Assembly (NCBI RefSeq): GCF_001428075.1
Contig: NZ_LMSI01000025.1
Span: forward strand, 155,463 to 219,462
From: Arthrobacter sp. Soil764
GTDB lineage: Bacteria; Actinomycetota; Actinomycetes; Actinomycetales; Micrococcaceae
DNA length: 64,000 nucleotides
Reading direction: 5' to 3'
Position 1 is the first letter of the stretch; the number at the start of each line of letters is the position of its first letter. The position numbers were made by a program, and so were the translations under genes. The notes under the pieces are model-generated. The model had not been told where the DNA came from, made no database searches, and was given only the letters and a program-made list of their open reading frames with translations. Of the stretch, positions 17,462 to 25,205 are shown piece after piece.

Positions 17462-17534
17462 CCAAATCTCCTTTGACATGGGCCCGGCATGCATGGAGCA
17501 GTACGGGCCGCGCTTGCTTCCGGCTGGTGCCGGA

Positions 17535-17622
17535 CAGCCAGGTCCTCACCCGGGGCACCCCACCGCGGATGGAGGGTTGCCGGCCAGCGAGCCGGGGCTT
17601 GGCGCTGGCGCTCATGACCTGC
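17535..17622 (-). promoter_or_regulatory. SAM-IV-like riboswitch upstream of metY
   Basis: It has the same core as the metX element, and about 51 consecutive bases (GCTGGCCGG... through ...GGACCTGG on the minus strand) are identical between the two. Differences cluster in the 5' part: GCGCCAGCGCC here, GTGCCAGTGAC in metX. P1 is CAGGTC/GACCTG. The metY ATG is 73 nt further on. Confidence 0.85.
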
Positions 17623-17786
17623 GCCCAGTCTAGGAACCGGGCGGCCGCTGAGGACAGCATTGTGACGAACAAGGTCTTCGGGTGTGCCTTCGTGCTCGCG
17701 CGGTGGCCCTCCGGCATCCGCTCGGGAACGCCGCCGTCGTCCTGCTTGCCACTGTTTCCGGCACTTTCGGCAGGACGCGTTTCCAG

Positions 17787-17800
17787 TAAGGGTACCCTTA
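17787..17800. promoter_or_regulatory. perfect 14-bp palindrome upstream of VOC gene
   Basis: TAAGGGTACCCTTA, 36 bp before the ATG of the VOC protein gene. It is a probable operator; the half-site is loosely similar to actinobacterial iron-regulator boxes, but the match is not close. Confidence 0.4.
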
Positions 17801-17836
17801 GCTGAGAGCCCGATCACAAAGTGCCAAGATGTTGCC

Positions 17837-18475
17837 ATGCGCATGGATCACGTCTCTTACGCCTGTGAAACCGATGGCCTCGCGGCCACTACCGAACGTA
17901 TTTCATCTGCCCTCGGCGTTGAGGCAGTGAAGGGCGGGGTCCACCCCCGGTTCGGAACCCGGAATATGATCATCCCGCTCGCCGGGCACAAGTACCTGGA
18001 AGTCGTGGAGGTCCTGGACCACCCGGCATCGGACAAGGCACCGTTCGGGCAGGCAGTCCGTGCCCGTTCCGCAGCCGGTGGCGGCTGGATGGGCTGGTGC
18101 GTCGAAGTGGACGACCTCGCCCCCTTCGAGACCCGCCTTGGCCGCGCCGCCGTAAACGGCAACCGCAAGTTCCCGGACGGCCGGGAGCTGGTCTGGAAGC
18201 AGATTGGCATCCTTGGCCTTATCGCCGACCCCCAGGTCCCGTACATGCTCAAGTGGGAAGGTGACCCGTCGCTGCACCCGTCCAACGCCTACCCCAGCAA
18301 CATCAAGATGAGCTGCCTGACCATCGCCGGTTCCGCCTCGCGCGTGACCGAGTGGCTGGGTGAGCCGGTGGAGAAGCCGCTTGAGGACGTTGCGGTTGAG
18401 TGGGTGGCCCCACACGGAACGCCGGGAATCCTGTCGGTCACGTTCGAAACCGCCAACGGAGCCGTCACCATCTAA
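17837..18475 (+). CDS. VOC-superfamily (glyoxalase-like) protein
   Basis: 212 residues. It begins MRMDHVSYACETDGLAATTE, with the first betaalphabetabetabeta module ending near YLEVVEVLDHPA, where a His and a Glu are available as metal ligands. A second module includes WMGWCVEVDDLAPFE. It matches the glyoxalase-like domain family found in actinobacteria, mostly of unknown substrate. ATG 17837 is chosen because the fold starts there, although the frame is open 153 bp further upstream. It is divergent from metY. Confidence 0.8.
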   Translation: MRMDHVSYACETDGLAATTERISSALGVEAVKGGVHPRFGTRNMIIPLAGHKYLEVVEVLDHPASDKAPFGQAVRARSAAGGGWMGWCVEVDDLAPFETRLGRAAVNGNRKFPDGRELVWKQIGILGLIADPQVPYMLKWEGDPSLHPSNAYPSNIKMSCLTIAGSASRVTEWLGEPVEKPLEDVAVEWVAPHGTPGILSVTFETANGAVTI

Positions 18476-18539
18476 ACGCTCCGGCCCTCTTTCCCGGCAT
18501 GTCCGGGAGTGGGTTTGCCGGGCCCTTGCCCGGATATGC

Positions 18540-18591
18540 TTCGGCCGCCATCAGGTGGTGACAACGGCGTCACTACCCGATGGCGGCCGAA
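18540..18591. terminator. long hairpin after VOC gene
   Basis: Two 23-nt arms (18540-18562 and 18569-18591) pair with one mismatch and one G-T pair around a 6-nt loop. It lies between the VOC gene stop and the HNH gene. ATTCATTTAA follows, only a weak T-run, so it may be a terminator or a stand-alone palindromic element. Confidence 0.55.
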
Positions 18592-18652
18592 TTCATTTAA
18601 GTGACTGCCAGGCCCGCAAAGATGCCTGCGAACTTCGATTGTCAGACCCCTG

Positions 18653-20539
18653 TTGGATGATGTTTTCATGACGATCAGCGGCAGCGGTAAGGCGGTTTTG
18701 GAGGGTGTTCATGCCTCTGTTGCTGCCCTTGATGCGCTTGCTGTTGAGGATGCTTTCCTGGCTTCCGGGGTTGGTGTTGGTGCTGGTGTTGATGTGTTGC
18801 AGCGGCGGTACGAACTCCGGCTGGAACGGCTGGAGGTGGTGTCCCGTTTGGAGGCGCAGCTCGCCGCCGTCAAGGCCCGTGATATCGCCGAGGCCGTTGG
18901 GTTCCAGCACGCGATACTTGCCCCGGACGCTGCGGTGCATGAGCGCACGTTCGCGGAGATGTCAGCGGTAGAGGAGATCGCAGGGGTCCTGACCATCAGT
19001 TCAGGCGCTGCCGGGGCGTTCGTGGAGCAATCCCGGCGGGTGTGTACCCTCCCGCCCGTCCTGGAGGCTTTGGCCGCCGGGGACCTGTCCTGGCAACACG
19101 CCAAAATTGTCGCCGACGAAACCGAAGGCCTCACCCCCGACGCCGCCGCCGCCCTCGTGGCCCACTTCTTCGACCCCGACGCCCCCAACCCTCCCCGCGG
19201 CGCCGCCCCCGGCGAGCTCGTGCCCTCCCGGTTCCGGACGAAGGTCCGTAACTGGCGGGAACGCCACCACCCCGAAACCCTGGAGAAACGGCACGCCAAG
19301 GGTGTCGCGGACCGGCGGATGGAATACACCCCGGACCGGGACGGCATGGCCTGGATCTCGCTCCACCTCCCCGGCGACACCGCCTGCGCCATCTGGAACC
19401 GCACCACCGCCACCGCCCGCGGCCTCCAAGGCCCCAACGAACCCCGCACCATCACCCAACTCCGCCCCGACATCGCCGCATCACTACTCCTCGGCGCCGG
19501 CCTGCCTGCTAACAGAGACACCACCAATGCCGCTGACGCCGCCGCACGTTCCGGGAGCGTCCCGGCTGAGGCAACCGCTACTGATACCGCCCCGAGTCCC
19601 GGGAGCGCCCCGGGTCCCGGGAGCGCGCCGGGTGCAGGCAGCGTCTCCGGCACGGCCGGTCTGGGAGCCACTACGGAAATCGGGAAAGTCCCCACTCCGC
19701 GGGCCGACGTGCTGGTCATGGTCCCGGTGTTCTCCCTGCTCGGCCAGACGGACGAACCCGCGGTGCTGGACGGTTTCGGCCCCATCCCGGCGTCCATGGC
19801 CCGGAAACTCGTCGCGGACGGGGCGGAATCGTTCTACCGGGTCTTGGTCGACCCCCGCGACGGGGCACCACTGGAGATCGGCCGCACCCGCTACCGCCTC
19901 CCGGAAACCATCAAACAATGGATCCGGATGCGCGACGGCAAATGCACCTTCCCCGGCTGCAGCAACCACACCCCTGACAACGACACCGACCACCTCACCG
20001 CCTGGGAACACGGCGGAACCACAGGCACCAACAACCTGGCACAACTCTGCCCCAAACATCACCGGCTCAAGCACGCACGGCCATGGATCCCCGACCCCGC
20101 AACCCACAACGGACCGCCCGGATGGACCTCACCAACCGGCCGCCACTACAAACCCGAACACCCCAACACCGAACCAACCCACTGGCCACCAGGAATATGG
20201 CCGTCGGATACATCCATCCTCGCACCGGAAGCCGCACCACTTGCGACGGGTGTACCAGCGCCATCGGTTGCCGCAGCCTCAGGGCAGGCCGGAGGGCGCA
20301 ATGTCGCAGGACCAGTGGAGGATTTGCCCTGCCAACCGCTGCTTGCAGGGGCGCCAACATCGCTGGAAGCCTTGCCGGAGCTGGAGGCACCTGAACCTGA
20401 GGAACCTGACGGCGACAACCTGCTGGACCCGGACCACCTTTCACCGACGGATCCGCTATGGGACGACTTTTACGCGAAGCCCTTCGTATTGCCGCCTGAC
20501 CCGCAGGCGGACTGGCAGTTGCTGCTGTCGCTGTTGTGA
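18653..20539 (+). CDS. DUF222 / HNH endonuclease-domain protein (13E12 type)
   Basis: 628 residues. An N-terminal helical DUF222 domain (about residues 20-280) includes the block LSWQHAKIVADETEGL. A low-complexity Pro/Gly/Ser/Ala linker lies at about 295-340. The C-terminal HNH nuclease motif runs from CTFPGCSNH through DHLTAWEHGG and NNLAQLCPKHHRLKH (about 440-485), followed by a Pro-rich tail. The family is abundant in actinobacterial genomes and its role is unknown. ATG 18653 or 18668 can start it. The first 250 bp use many GTT/GCT codons, unlike the C-ending codons of the rest, as if the gene were a mosaic. Confidence 0.88.
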   Translation: MDDVFMTISGSGKAVLEGVHASVAALDALAVEDAFLASGVGVGAGVDVLQRRYELRLERLEVVSRLEAQLAAVKARDIAEAVGFQHAILAPDAAVHERTFAEMSAVEEIAGVLTISSGAAGAFVEQSRRVCTLPPVLEALAAGDLSWQHAKIVADETEGLTPDAAAALVAHFFDPDAPNPPRGAAPGELVPSRFRTKVRNWRERHHPETLEKRHAKGVADRRMEYTPDRDGMAWISLHLPGDTACAIWNRTTATARGLQGPNEPRTITQLRPDIAASLLLGAGLPANRDTTNAADAAARSGSVPAEATATDTAPSPGSAPGPGSAPGAGSVSGTAGLGATTEIGKVPTPRADVLVMVPVFSLLGQTDEPAVLDGFGPIPASMARKLVADGAESFYRVLVDPRDGAPLEIGRTRYRLPETIKQWIRMRDGKCTFPGCSNHTPDNDTDHLTAWEHGGTTGTNNLAQLCPKHHRLKHARPWIPDPATHNGPPGWTSPTGRHYKPEHPNTEPTHWPPGIWPSDTSILAPEAAPLATGVPAPSVAAASGQAGGRNVAGPVEDLPCQPLLAGAPTSLEALPELEAPEPEEPDGDNLLDPDHLSPTDPLWDDFYAKPFVLPPDPQADWQLLLSLL

Positions 20540-20628
20540 CGGCAGCGAACCGCAATCGCCTCAGGCCCCAGAATGGGATGGTCTCCGTATAGCAACGGCC
20601 CGTGGCCCAGGAAGGGGTCACTGGAAAA

Positions 20629-21006
20629 TCAGGGACCGCCCAGCAGGCCGCAACCAAACGTCCCCTCAGCCGTTCGAACCAGGATGAAGACCTTTGCTTC
20701 GCCCAAAGGAGGTTCCGCAAGGATCTCGGCCCCACCTGCTGTCGTGCCTTGTCGCGTCATTCCGCTCACCTCGTGGCGTGCCATCGCGGGAGTCGGGCCA
20801 CAGTTGTAGTCACGGCCGGCGAACTGCACCCGTGAAGGAATCTCCTTGGGCCACAGAACCCAGTCCGATGTTTGCTGATGGACCCACCACAACCGCCCAA
20901 GAACCAGAAGTCCGGCCAGCATGGTGGCCGCAAACAGCGCCAAGAGTGTCAACCGCGGCCCGGGACTCATGACCCAAACGATCCACGAAAGCCATCTAAT
21001 GATCAA
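20629..21006 (-). CDS. small membrane-anchored protein, unknown
   Basis: 125 residues from TTG 21006, or 113 from ATG 20970 (MSPGPRLTLLAL). One membrane helix (LTLLALFAATMLAGLLVLG) is followed by an extracytoplasmic tail with two Cys (DYNCGPT and FGCGLLGG) that could pair. The tail has the varied composition of a real protein, not of antisense noise, but I recognise no family. It lies between the HNH gene and the CPBP protease-like gene; the latter is upstream on the same strand but 67 bp away. Confidence 0.55.
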   Translation of the reverse strand: MIIRWLSWIVWVMSPGPRLTLLALFAATMLAGLLVLGRLWWVHQQTSDWVLWPKEIPSRVQFAGRDYNCGPTPAMARHEVSGMTRQGTTAGGAEILAEPPLGEAKVFILVRTAEGTFGCGLLGGP

Positions 21007-21073
21007 CAGGCAGCGCGAACAGGTCTCCTCGAAACCAGCTGCTGACAGCCGTTCCCGCCCGATGTTCCAGGCC

Positions 21074-21853
21074 CTACCCCAGCCCCACGGCTTTGCCGAA
21101 CAGGCTGAAACCCACGAAGGCCACGACGTCGAGCAGTGCGTGGGCGATGACGAGTGGCATGACCCGGCGGGTTCGTGTGTACAGCCAGGCGAAGAGCACG
21201 CCCATCACGGCATTGCCAATGAAGGGACCGAAGCCCTGATACAGGTGGTAGCTGCCGCGCAGCAGGGAGCTCACCGCGATGGCCAGCGGCATGCTCCAGC
21301 CGAACTTGCCAAAGCGGTCCAGAAGGTAGCCCACCACAATGACTTCCTCAAGTACTGCGTGGCGGATGGCGGACAGGATGAGTACAGGCACCGTCCACCA
21401 GTAGGCATCCAGGGCGCTGGGGATAATGGCGGTGGTGATCCCCAGCGCCCGGCCGGCCGCATAGAGGCCCAGTGAGGGTATGCCGATCAGCGCGGCCAGG
21501 CCCATACCCTGCAGCAGATCCTTCCCGGGCCGGGCGAAATTGAACCCGAGCTTCTGGAACGCCGAGCGGGAGTTCCCGGCATCACCTGGCCCTGCCTGGC
21601 GCTGGTCCGTAAGGAAGTAGAGGACCAGCAGCACCGGCACCAGGGCAAAGATGATGTCCAGCAGCTGGTACGTGAGATCGAAGTACTCACGGGTGCTCTG
21701 GGAGCGGTTCAAGGTGGAGGTGCCCTCTGCCAGCGGGGCACGGGTCATCTTGTCCAGCAGCTGCACCACGGAGTAGACAGCCGACTGGCCCAGGGACAGG
21801 CCCAGGACGATCCATACTTCGAGCCGCAGGCGACGGCGGGAGGGAACCAGCAT
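21074..21853 (-). CDS. CPBP-family intramembrane protease homologue
   Basis: 259 residues with six to eight predicted helices. The Abi/CPBP signature is present in altered form: paired glutamates in VLEEVIVVGYLLDRFG, a histidine in LLRGSYHLYQG, and HALLDVVAF at the end. In the classic motif EExxxR the sixth residue would be Arg; here it is Val, with Arg further along. Such proteins act as CAAX-type proteases or in bacteriocin immunity, but many have no known role. ATG 21853 follows an open leader. It stands alone, upstream of a small membrane protein gene. Confidence 0.8.
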   Translation of the reverse strand: MLVPSRRRLRLEVWIVLGLSLGQSAVYSVVQLLDKMTRAPLAEGTSTLNRSQSTREYFDLTYQLLDIIFALVPVLLVLYFLTDQRQAGPGDAGNSRSAFQKLGFNFARPGKDLLQGMGLAALIGIPSLGLYAAGRALGITTAIIPSALDAYWWTVPVLILSAIRHAVLEEVIVVGYLLDRFGKFGWSMPLAIAVSSLLRGSYHLYQGFGPFIGNAVMGVLFAWLYTRTRRVMPLVIAHALLDVVAFVGFSLFGKAVGLG

Positions 21854-21922
21854 GTTCCCATCTTGCCTTCAGTTTCTGGATCCGGGCTGATGGAACTGCC
21901 GAACCACTGGACTCCCCGGAAA

Positions 21923-22711
21923 TCAGGCGGGCGCGACGATCACTTCCGTGCCGTTGGCCTCAAAGGCTGCCTTGTCCCGGGGTGAGATGCCGGCATCGGT
22001 AATGAGCCGGGTGAAGTGGTAGCCATCCATGGTGGCGAAGGCCCGCACGCCCACCTTGGAGGAATCGGCAAGGACATAGGACACCCGGGCCCTGCTGGCG
22101 AGCAGGGCGTTCACGGATGCCTCCCCCTCCCCCGTGTTGGTTGGACCGACTTCGGGATCAATGCCGTTGACGCCGATGAACGCGATGTCCAGCACCACCT
22201 TCTGCATGATGATGTCCGTATAGGGACCTACGAGTTCATAGGACCGCGGGTTGAGGATTCCGCCGGTGACCATCACCTTGATGTTGGGCCGCACGGCCAG
22301 TTGCCCGGCGATGTTGATGGCATTGGTGACCACGGTGAGGGTGGGTTGGTTGGACGGGGCGTTCAGGTCCTCACGGGTGGCGAGGATCTGCGCGAGCGCG
22401 GTGCTGGTTGTCCCTCCGCACAGGCCAACCACCGCCCCGGGCCGGATCAACGCCGAGGCACACTGGGCGATCTGTTCCTTGGCCTCCGCGTGGTCGTCGC
22501 GGTTATAGCGGCCGGGAAGATCGTAAGCGAGGGCGCCGGTGGTGGCGCCACCACGGGTACGCGTCAAAAGCCGCCGTTTGGCGAGGCTGTCCAGGTCCCG
22601 CCGCGCAGTGGCCGGGGAGACATTGAGGGTGCTGACAATCTCGTCAACCTCCACCTGCCCGGTCCTGGCCAGCAGGTCAAGGATCGCCGTCAGCCGGTCA
22701 GTACGCGTCAT
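21923..22711 (-). CDS. DeoR/GlpR-family transcriptional regulator
   Basis: 262 residues. The DeoR winged-helix domain is at the start (RLTAILDLLARTGQVEVDEIVSTLNVSPATARRDLDSL split over residues 4-42). The sugar-phosphate-sensing domain follows, with the family markers RTRGGATTG and VGLCGGTTSTALA. ATG 22711 begins exactly at the HTH. It probably responds to a phosphorylated sugar or related metabolite. Its own promoter carries a strong inverted repeat (22757-22790), which suggests autoregulation. The hutI gene ends 100 bp upstream but need not be its target. Confidence 0.88.
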   Translation of the reverse strand: MTRTDRLTAILDLLARTGQVEVDEIVSTLNVSPATARRDLDSLAKRRLLTRTRGGATTGALAYDLPGRYNRDDHAEAKEQIAQCASALIRPGAVVGLCGGTTSTALAQILATREDLNAPSNQPTLTVVTNAINIAGQLAVRPNIKVMVTGGILNPRSYELVGPYTDIIMQKVVLDIAFIGVNGIDPEVGPTNTGEGEASVNALLASRARVSYVLADSSKVGVRAFATMDGYHFTRLITDAGISPRDKAAFEANGTEVIVAPA

Positions 22712-22756
22712 GCAAACGGGGCCTTTCGATACATCAGCCACCACTGTCGATGACGT

Positions 22757-22799
22757 TTCCTGATTATAAACCAAGAGAAAGAATCAGGAACAATCAGAA
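22757..22799 (-). promoter_or_regulatory. deoR promoter with overlapping operator
   Basis: On the minus strand a perfect TATAAT (22768-22763) is the -10 and TTGTTC (22793-22788) the -35, with 19-bp spacing. The inverted repeat TTCCTGATT (22757-22765) / AATCAGGAA (22782-22790) overlaps both, and a further AATCAGAA half-site lies at 22792-22799. Repression by the encoded regulator is the simplest reading. Confidence 0.65.
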
Positions 22800-22811
22800 C
22801 CGTGGCTGGGA

Positions 22812-24023
22812 CTACCGCTCCCTGGCTCCCGCCCGCCACACAGCGTACGTCAACGGCATGCCGGGACGGTAAGCGAGATGCGTCGCGGAAGGAGCATTCA
22901 GCAGGTGCAGGTCGGCACGGTGCCCGACGGCGATGGACCCCACGGCGCGTTCCCCGTCGGCATCACGGCCGCTTTCCCGGTGCAACGCCAGCGCACCGCC
23001 ATAAGTGGCCGCGCGGACGGCCTCGTGCACGCTCAGGTGCATCTGGAGGACAGCCGTGGTGACACAGAATGCCATTGAACTTGTGTACGACGTGCCGGGG
23101 TTGCAGTTGGAGGCAAGCGCCACCTGCACTCCCGCGTCGAGAAGCTCGCGGGCGGGGGCCAACGGTTGCCGGGTTGAAAGGTCGCAGGCCGGGAGGCAGG
23201 TGGCCACCGTGCCCCGCTCACCGGTTCCCGCGGCGGCGTCCCACCCGGACCAGGAAGCCGCAAGGGCCTTGACGTCCTGCCGGGCCAGATAGTTGACGTG
23301 GTCCACGCTCGCCGCGCCCAGCTCCACGGCAAGCTGCACGCCAGGGCCCTCGCCCAGCTGGTTGCCGTGCACGCGCAGGCCCAGGCCGGCATCGCGGCAG
23401 GCTGTCAGCACGCGCCGGGATTGTTCCGCCGTGAACGCACCCTCCTCGCAAAAGACGTCGGCCCACTGGACGTACGGGCGGACCGCGTCAAGCATCGGCC
23501 CGCAGACCAGGTCGGTGTACTCCTCCGGGTCCTGGCCGGCAGGTACCAAGTGGGCGCCAAGGTAGGTCACCTGGTCTGCTACGGTGGCGGCGATGCGCGC
23601 GCTCCGGGCCTCGTTCCCGATATCCAGGCCGTAGCCGGTCTTCGTCTCCAGGTACGTCGTCCCCTGCGAAACCGCCTCGGCAACCCTGCCCATGGCCAGG
23701 CGGGTGAGGTCGAAATCCGACGTGGCACGGGTGGCATTCATGGTGACGGCGATGCCGCCGGCGGCGTAGGCCTCCCCCGCCATCCGGGCTTCGAATTCTG
23801 CAGTACGGTCCCCGGCGAACAGCAGGTGGCTGTGGGAGTCCACCCAGCCCGGGAGCATGGCCCGGCCACCGGCGTCCACTGCGTCATCCGCTGCCGGGGC
23901 ATCCGCCGCGGCGCCGAGCCACGAGATCCGTTCCCCTTCGACCACTACCGCCGCATCCTTCAGGACCCGGTGTTCCAGGTCCTGGGTCATCAGCTCGGCA
24001 ATATTCGTGATCAGGGTACTCAT
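22812..24023 (-). CDS. hutI: imidazolonepropionase
   Basis: 403 residues of the amidohydrolase family. It hydrolyses imidazolone-5-propanoate in histidine breakdown. The metal motif DSHSHLLFAG, ETKTGYGLD, RVHGNQLGEGPG and DHVNYL are conserved. At the position where Bacillus-type enzymes have a metal-ligand Asp (ATDxNPG) this protein has Asn306 in ALASNCNPGTS. ATG 24023 is chosen over an upstream ATG by homology. It sits 11 bp after a FAD-oxidoreductase gene and is the last gene of a threonine-degradation operon. No hutH or hutU is in the window. Confidence 0.92.
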   Translation of the reverse strand: MSTLITNIAELMTQDLEHRVLKDAAVVVEGERISWLGAAADAPAADDAVDAGGRAMLPGWVDSHSHLLFAGDRTAEFEARMAGEAYAAGGIAVTMNATRATSDFDLTRLAMGRVAEAVSQGTTYLETKTGYGLDIGNEARSARIAATVADQVTYLGAHLVPAGQDPEEYTDLVCGPMLDAVRPYVQWADVFCEEGAFTAEQSRRVLTACRDAGLGLRVHGNQLGEGPGVQLAVELGAASVDHVNYLARQDVKALAASWSGWDAAAGTGERGTVATCLPACDLSTRQPLAPARELLDAGVQVALASNCNPGTSYTSSMAFCVTTAVLQMHLSVHEAVRAATYGGALALHRESGRDADGERAVGSIAVGHRADLHLLNAPSATHLAYRPGMPLTYAVWRAGARER

Positions 24024-24034
24024 GGAACCATTCT

Positions 24035-25165
24035 TCAGCGTCGGATGGACCACCGGCTGGCAGCCAGGGCCTGCACTGTCCGGGATGCCGGACCGTCGCC
24101 GGCCGCATCTCCAGGCGTCGCGCTTCCGGACGCCGCCTGGCCGGCAAGGATCTGGGTGGCCGCCAGCTCAGCCATGGCAGCAGAGGTCTGGAAGCCGTAG
24201 CCGCCCTGCCCGGCAAGCCAGTAGAACCCGGGAGCTTCCGCGTCGAACCCGGCCACCGGAACCCCGTCAGCGGCTTCGGTGCGCAGGCCGGTCCAGGCCC
24301 GGCGAATTCCGGTGATCCCCAGGCTGGTGACCGAGTTCAGCCTCTCGACGAGGCGTTCCACGTCACCGGGCCGCGGCTGCGCGTCCTCGGGACCGCTGGG
24401 CACGGTTTCGGACGGTGAAATCAGGACATCGCCGCCGTCCGGGCGGAAGTAGAACGTTTTGTCCGCGGCCGCCACCATGGGGGTGGCGGCAGGCAGTGGG
24501 CGTTCGACGGCGGCAATCGCCGCAGTGCGCCGGTACGGCTGCAGCCCCAGCTTCTCCACACCGCTGAGCACCGCGAGCTCGTCGGCCCACGCACCGGCCG
24601 CGTTGACCAACATTCCCGCTTCGAAGCCCTCGGCACCGGCACCTACCTGCCACCCGGAACCCAGCCGTTGCGCTGAATGCACGCGGGCGCCGGTGATGAT
24701 GTCGGCGCCGGCCGCCTCAGCGCGTTGTCGGTGGTCGGCCAGCAGCAGGGGCGCGTTGCAGCCATAGGATCCGGTGTCCAGCCCGGCGGCGGCAAAGGTT
24801 TCCGGGAGCAGGGCAGGACAGAGCTCCAGCGCCCGGTCCACGGTGATGGCCTGCATATGCCCGCTGGCCTCCGCGGCAACATCCGCCTTTGAGCCAATCA
24901 GCATGAAACTGCGCGGCGTCAGGACCGGTTCCGGCAGTTCCGCGTCCCGGGCCGCAATCAGCTCAAGGGTCCGGACCGTGAGTTCCTGCACCACGGGAGG
25001 GCCGTAGCTGGGGATCAGCTGGCGGGCCGAGCGGGAGGACGTGTGGTACGCCAGATCCTGCTCAGCCTCCACCAGCGCCACGCTGCAGCGGCCGGCCAGC
25101 TCGGAGGCCAGGGACAGGCCGGCAATGCCGCCGCCCACGATCAGGACATCGTAATGTGCTGCCAT
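24035..25165 (-). CDS. FAD-dependent oxidoreductase (DAO family)
   Basis: 376 residues. The FAD-binding motif is DVLIVGGGIAGLSLASELA at the N-terminus, with the family C-terminal block GFYWLAGQGGYGFQTS closing the FAD site. The fold is that of glycine/D-amino-acid oxidases, sarcosine oxidase and related dehydrogenases. ATG 25165 is preceded by GAGGATGG; the frame is open further upstream without homology. Position between kbl and hutI suggests an amine or amino-acid substrate, perhaps one arising from glycine, but this is inference. Confidence 0.85.
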   Translation of the reverse strand: MAAHYDVLIVGGGIAGLSLASELAGRCSVALVEAEQDLAYHTSSRSARQLIPSYGPPVVQELTVRTLELIAARDAELPEPVLTPRSFMLIGSKADVAAEASGHMQAITVDRALELCPALLPETFAAAGLDTGSYGCNAPLLLADHRQRAEAAGADIITGARVHSAQRLGSGWQVGAGAEGFEAGMLVNAAGAWADELAVLSGVEKLGLQPYRRTAAIAAVERPLPAATPMVAAADKTFYFRPDGGDVLISPSETVPSGPEDAQPRPGDVERLVERLNSVTSLGITGIRRAWTGLRTEAADGVPVAGFDAEAPGFYWLAGQGGYGFQTSAAMAELAATQILAGQAASGSATPGDAAGDGPASRTVQALAASRWSIRR

Positions 25166-25205
25166 CCGTCCATCCTCGCAGAGTTCGCGTCCCGTGGAAC
25201 GCCCG

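Larger units (their letters stand above)
17462..17836. other. metY / VOC-gene divergent intergenic region
   Basis: A 375-bp non-coding stretch. The metY side holds the SAM-IV-like riboswitch and a leader with two small hairpins (CCGGC-ACCA-GCCGG, and GGCCCG pairing with CGGGCC). The VOC side holds a perfect palindrome at 17787-17800. No further gene is supported. Confidence 0.75.

Noticed and set aside
15954..17622. Class SAM-I or SAM-II riboswitch
   Set aside because: The core order and CCCCGGC / GGCAACCCTCC / GGGGTGCCCCGGG layout fits the actinobacterial SAM-IV type better; a covariance search would settle it.
19107..20687. 526-residue + strand frame in another register of the HNH gene
   Set aside because: Pro/Thr/Ser/Arg-dominated translation; the real frame carries DUF222 and HNH motifs.
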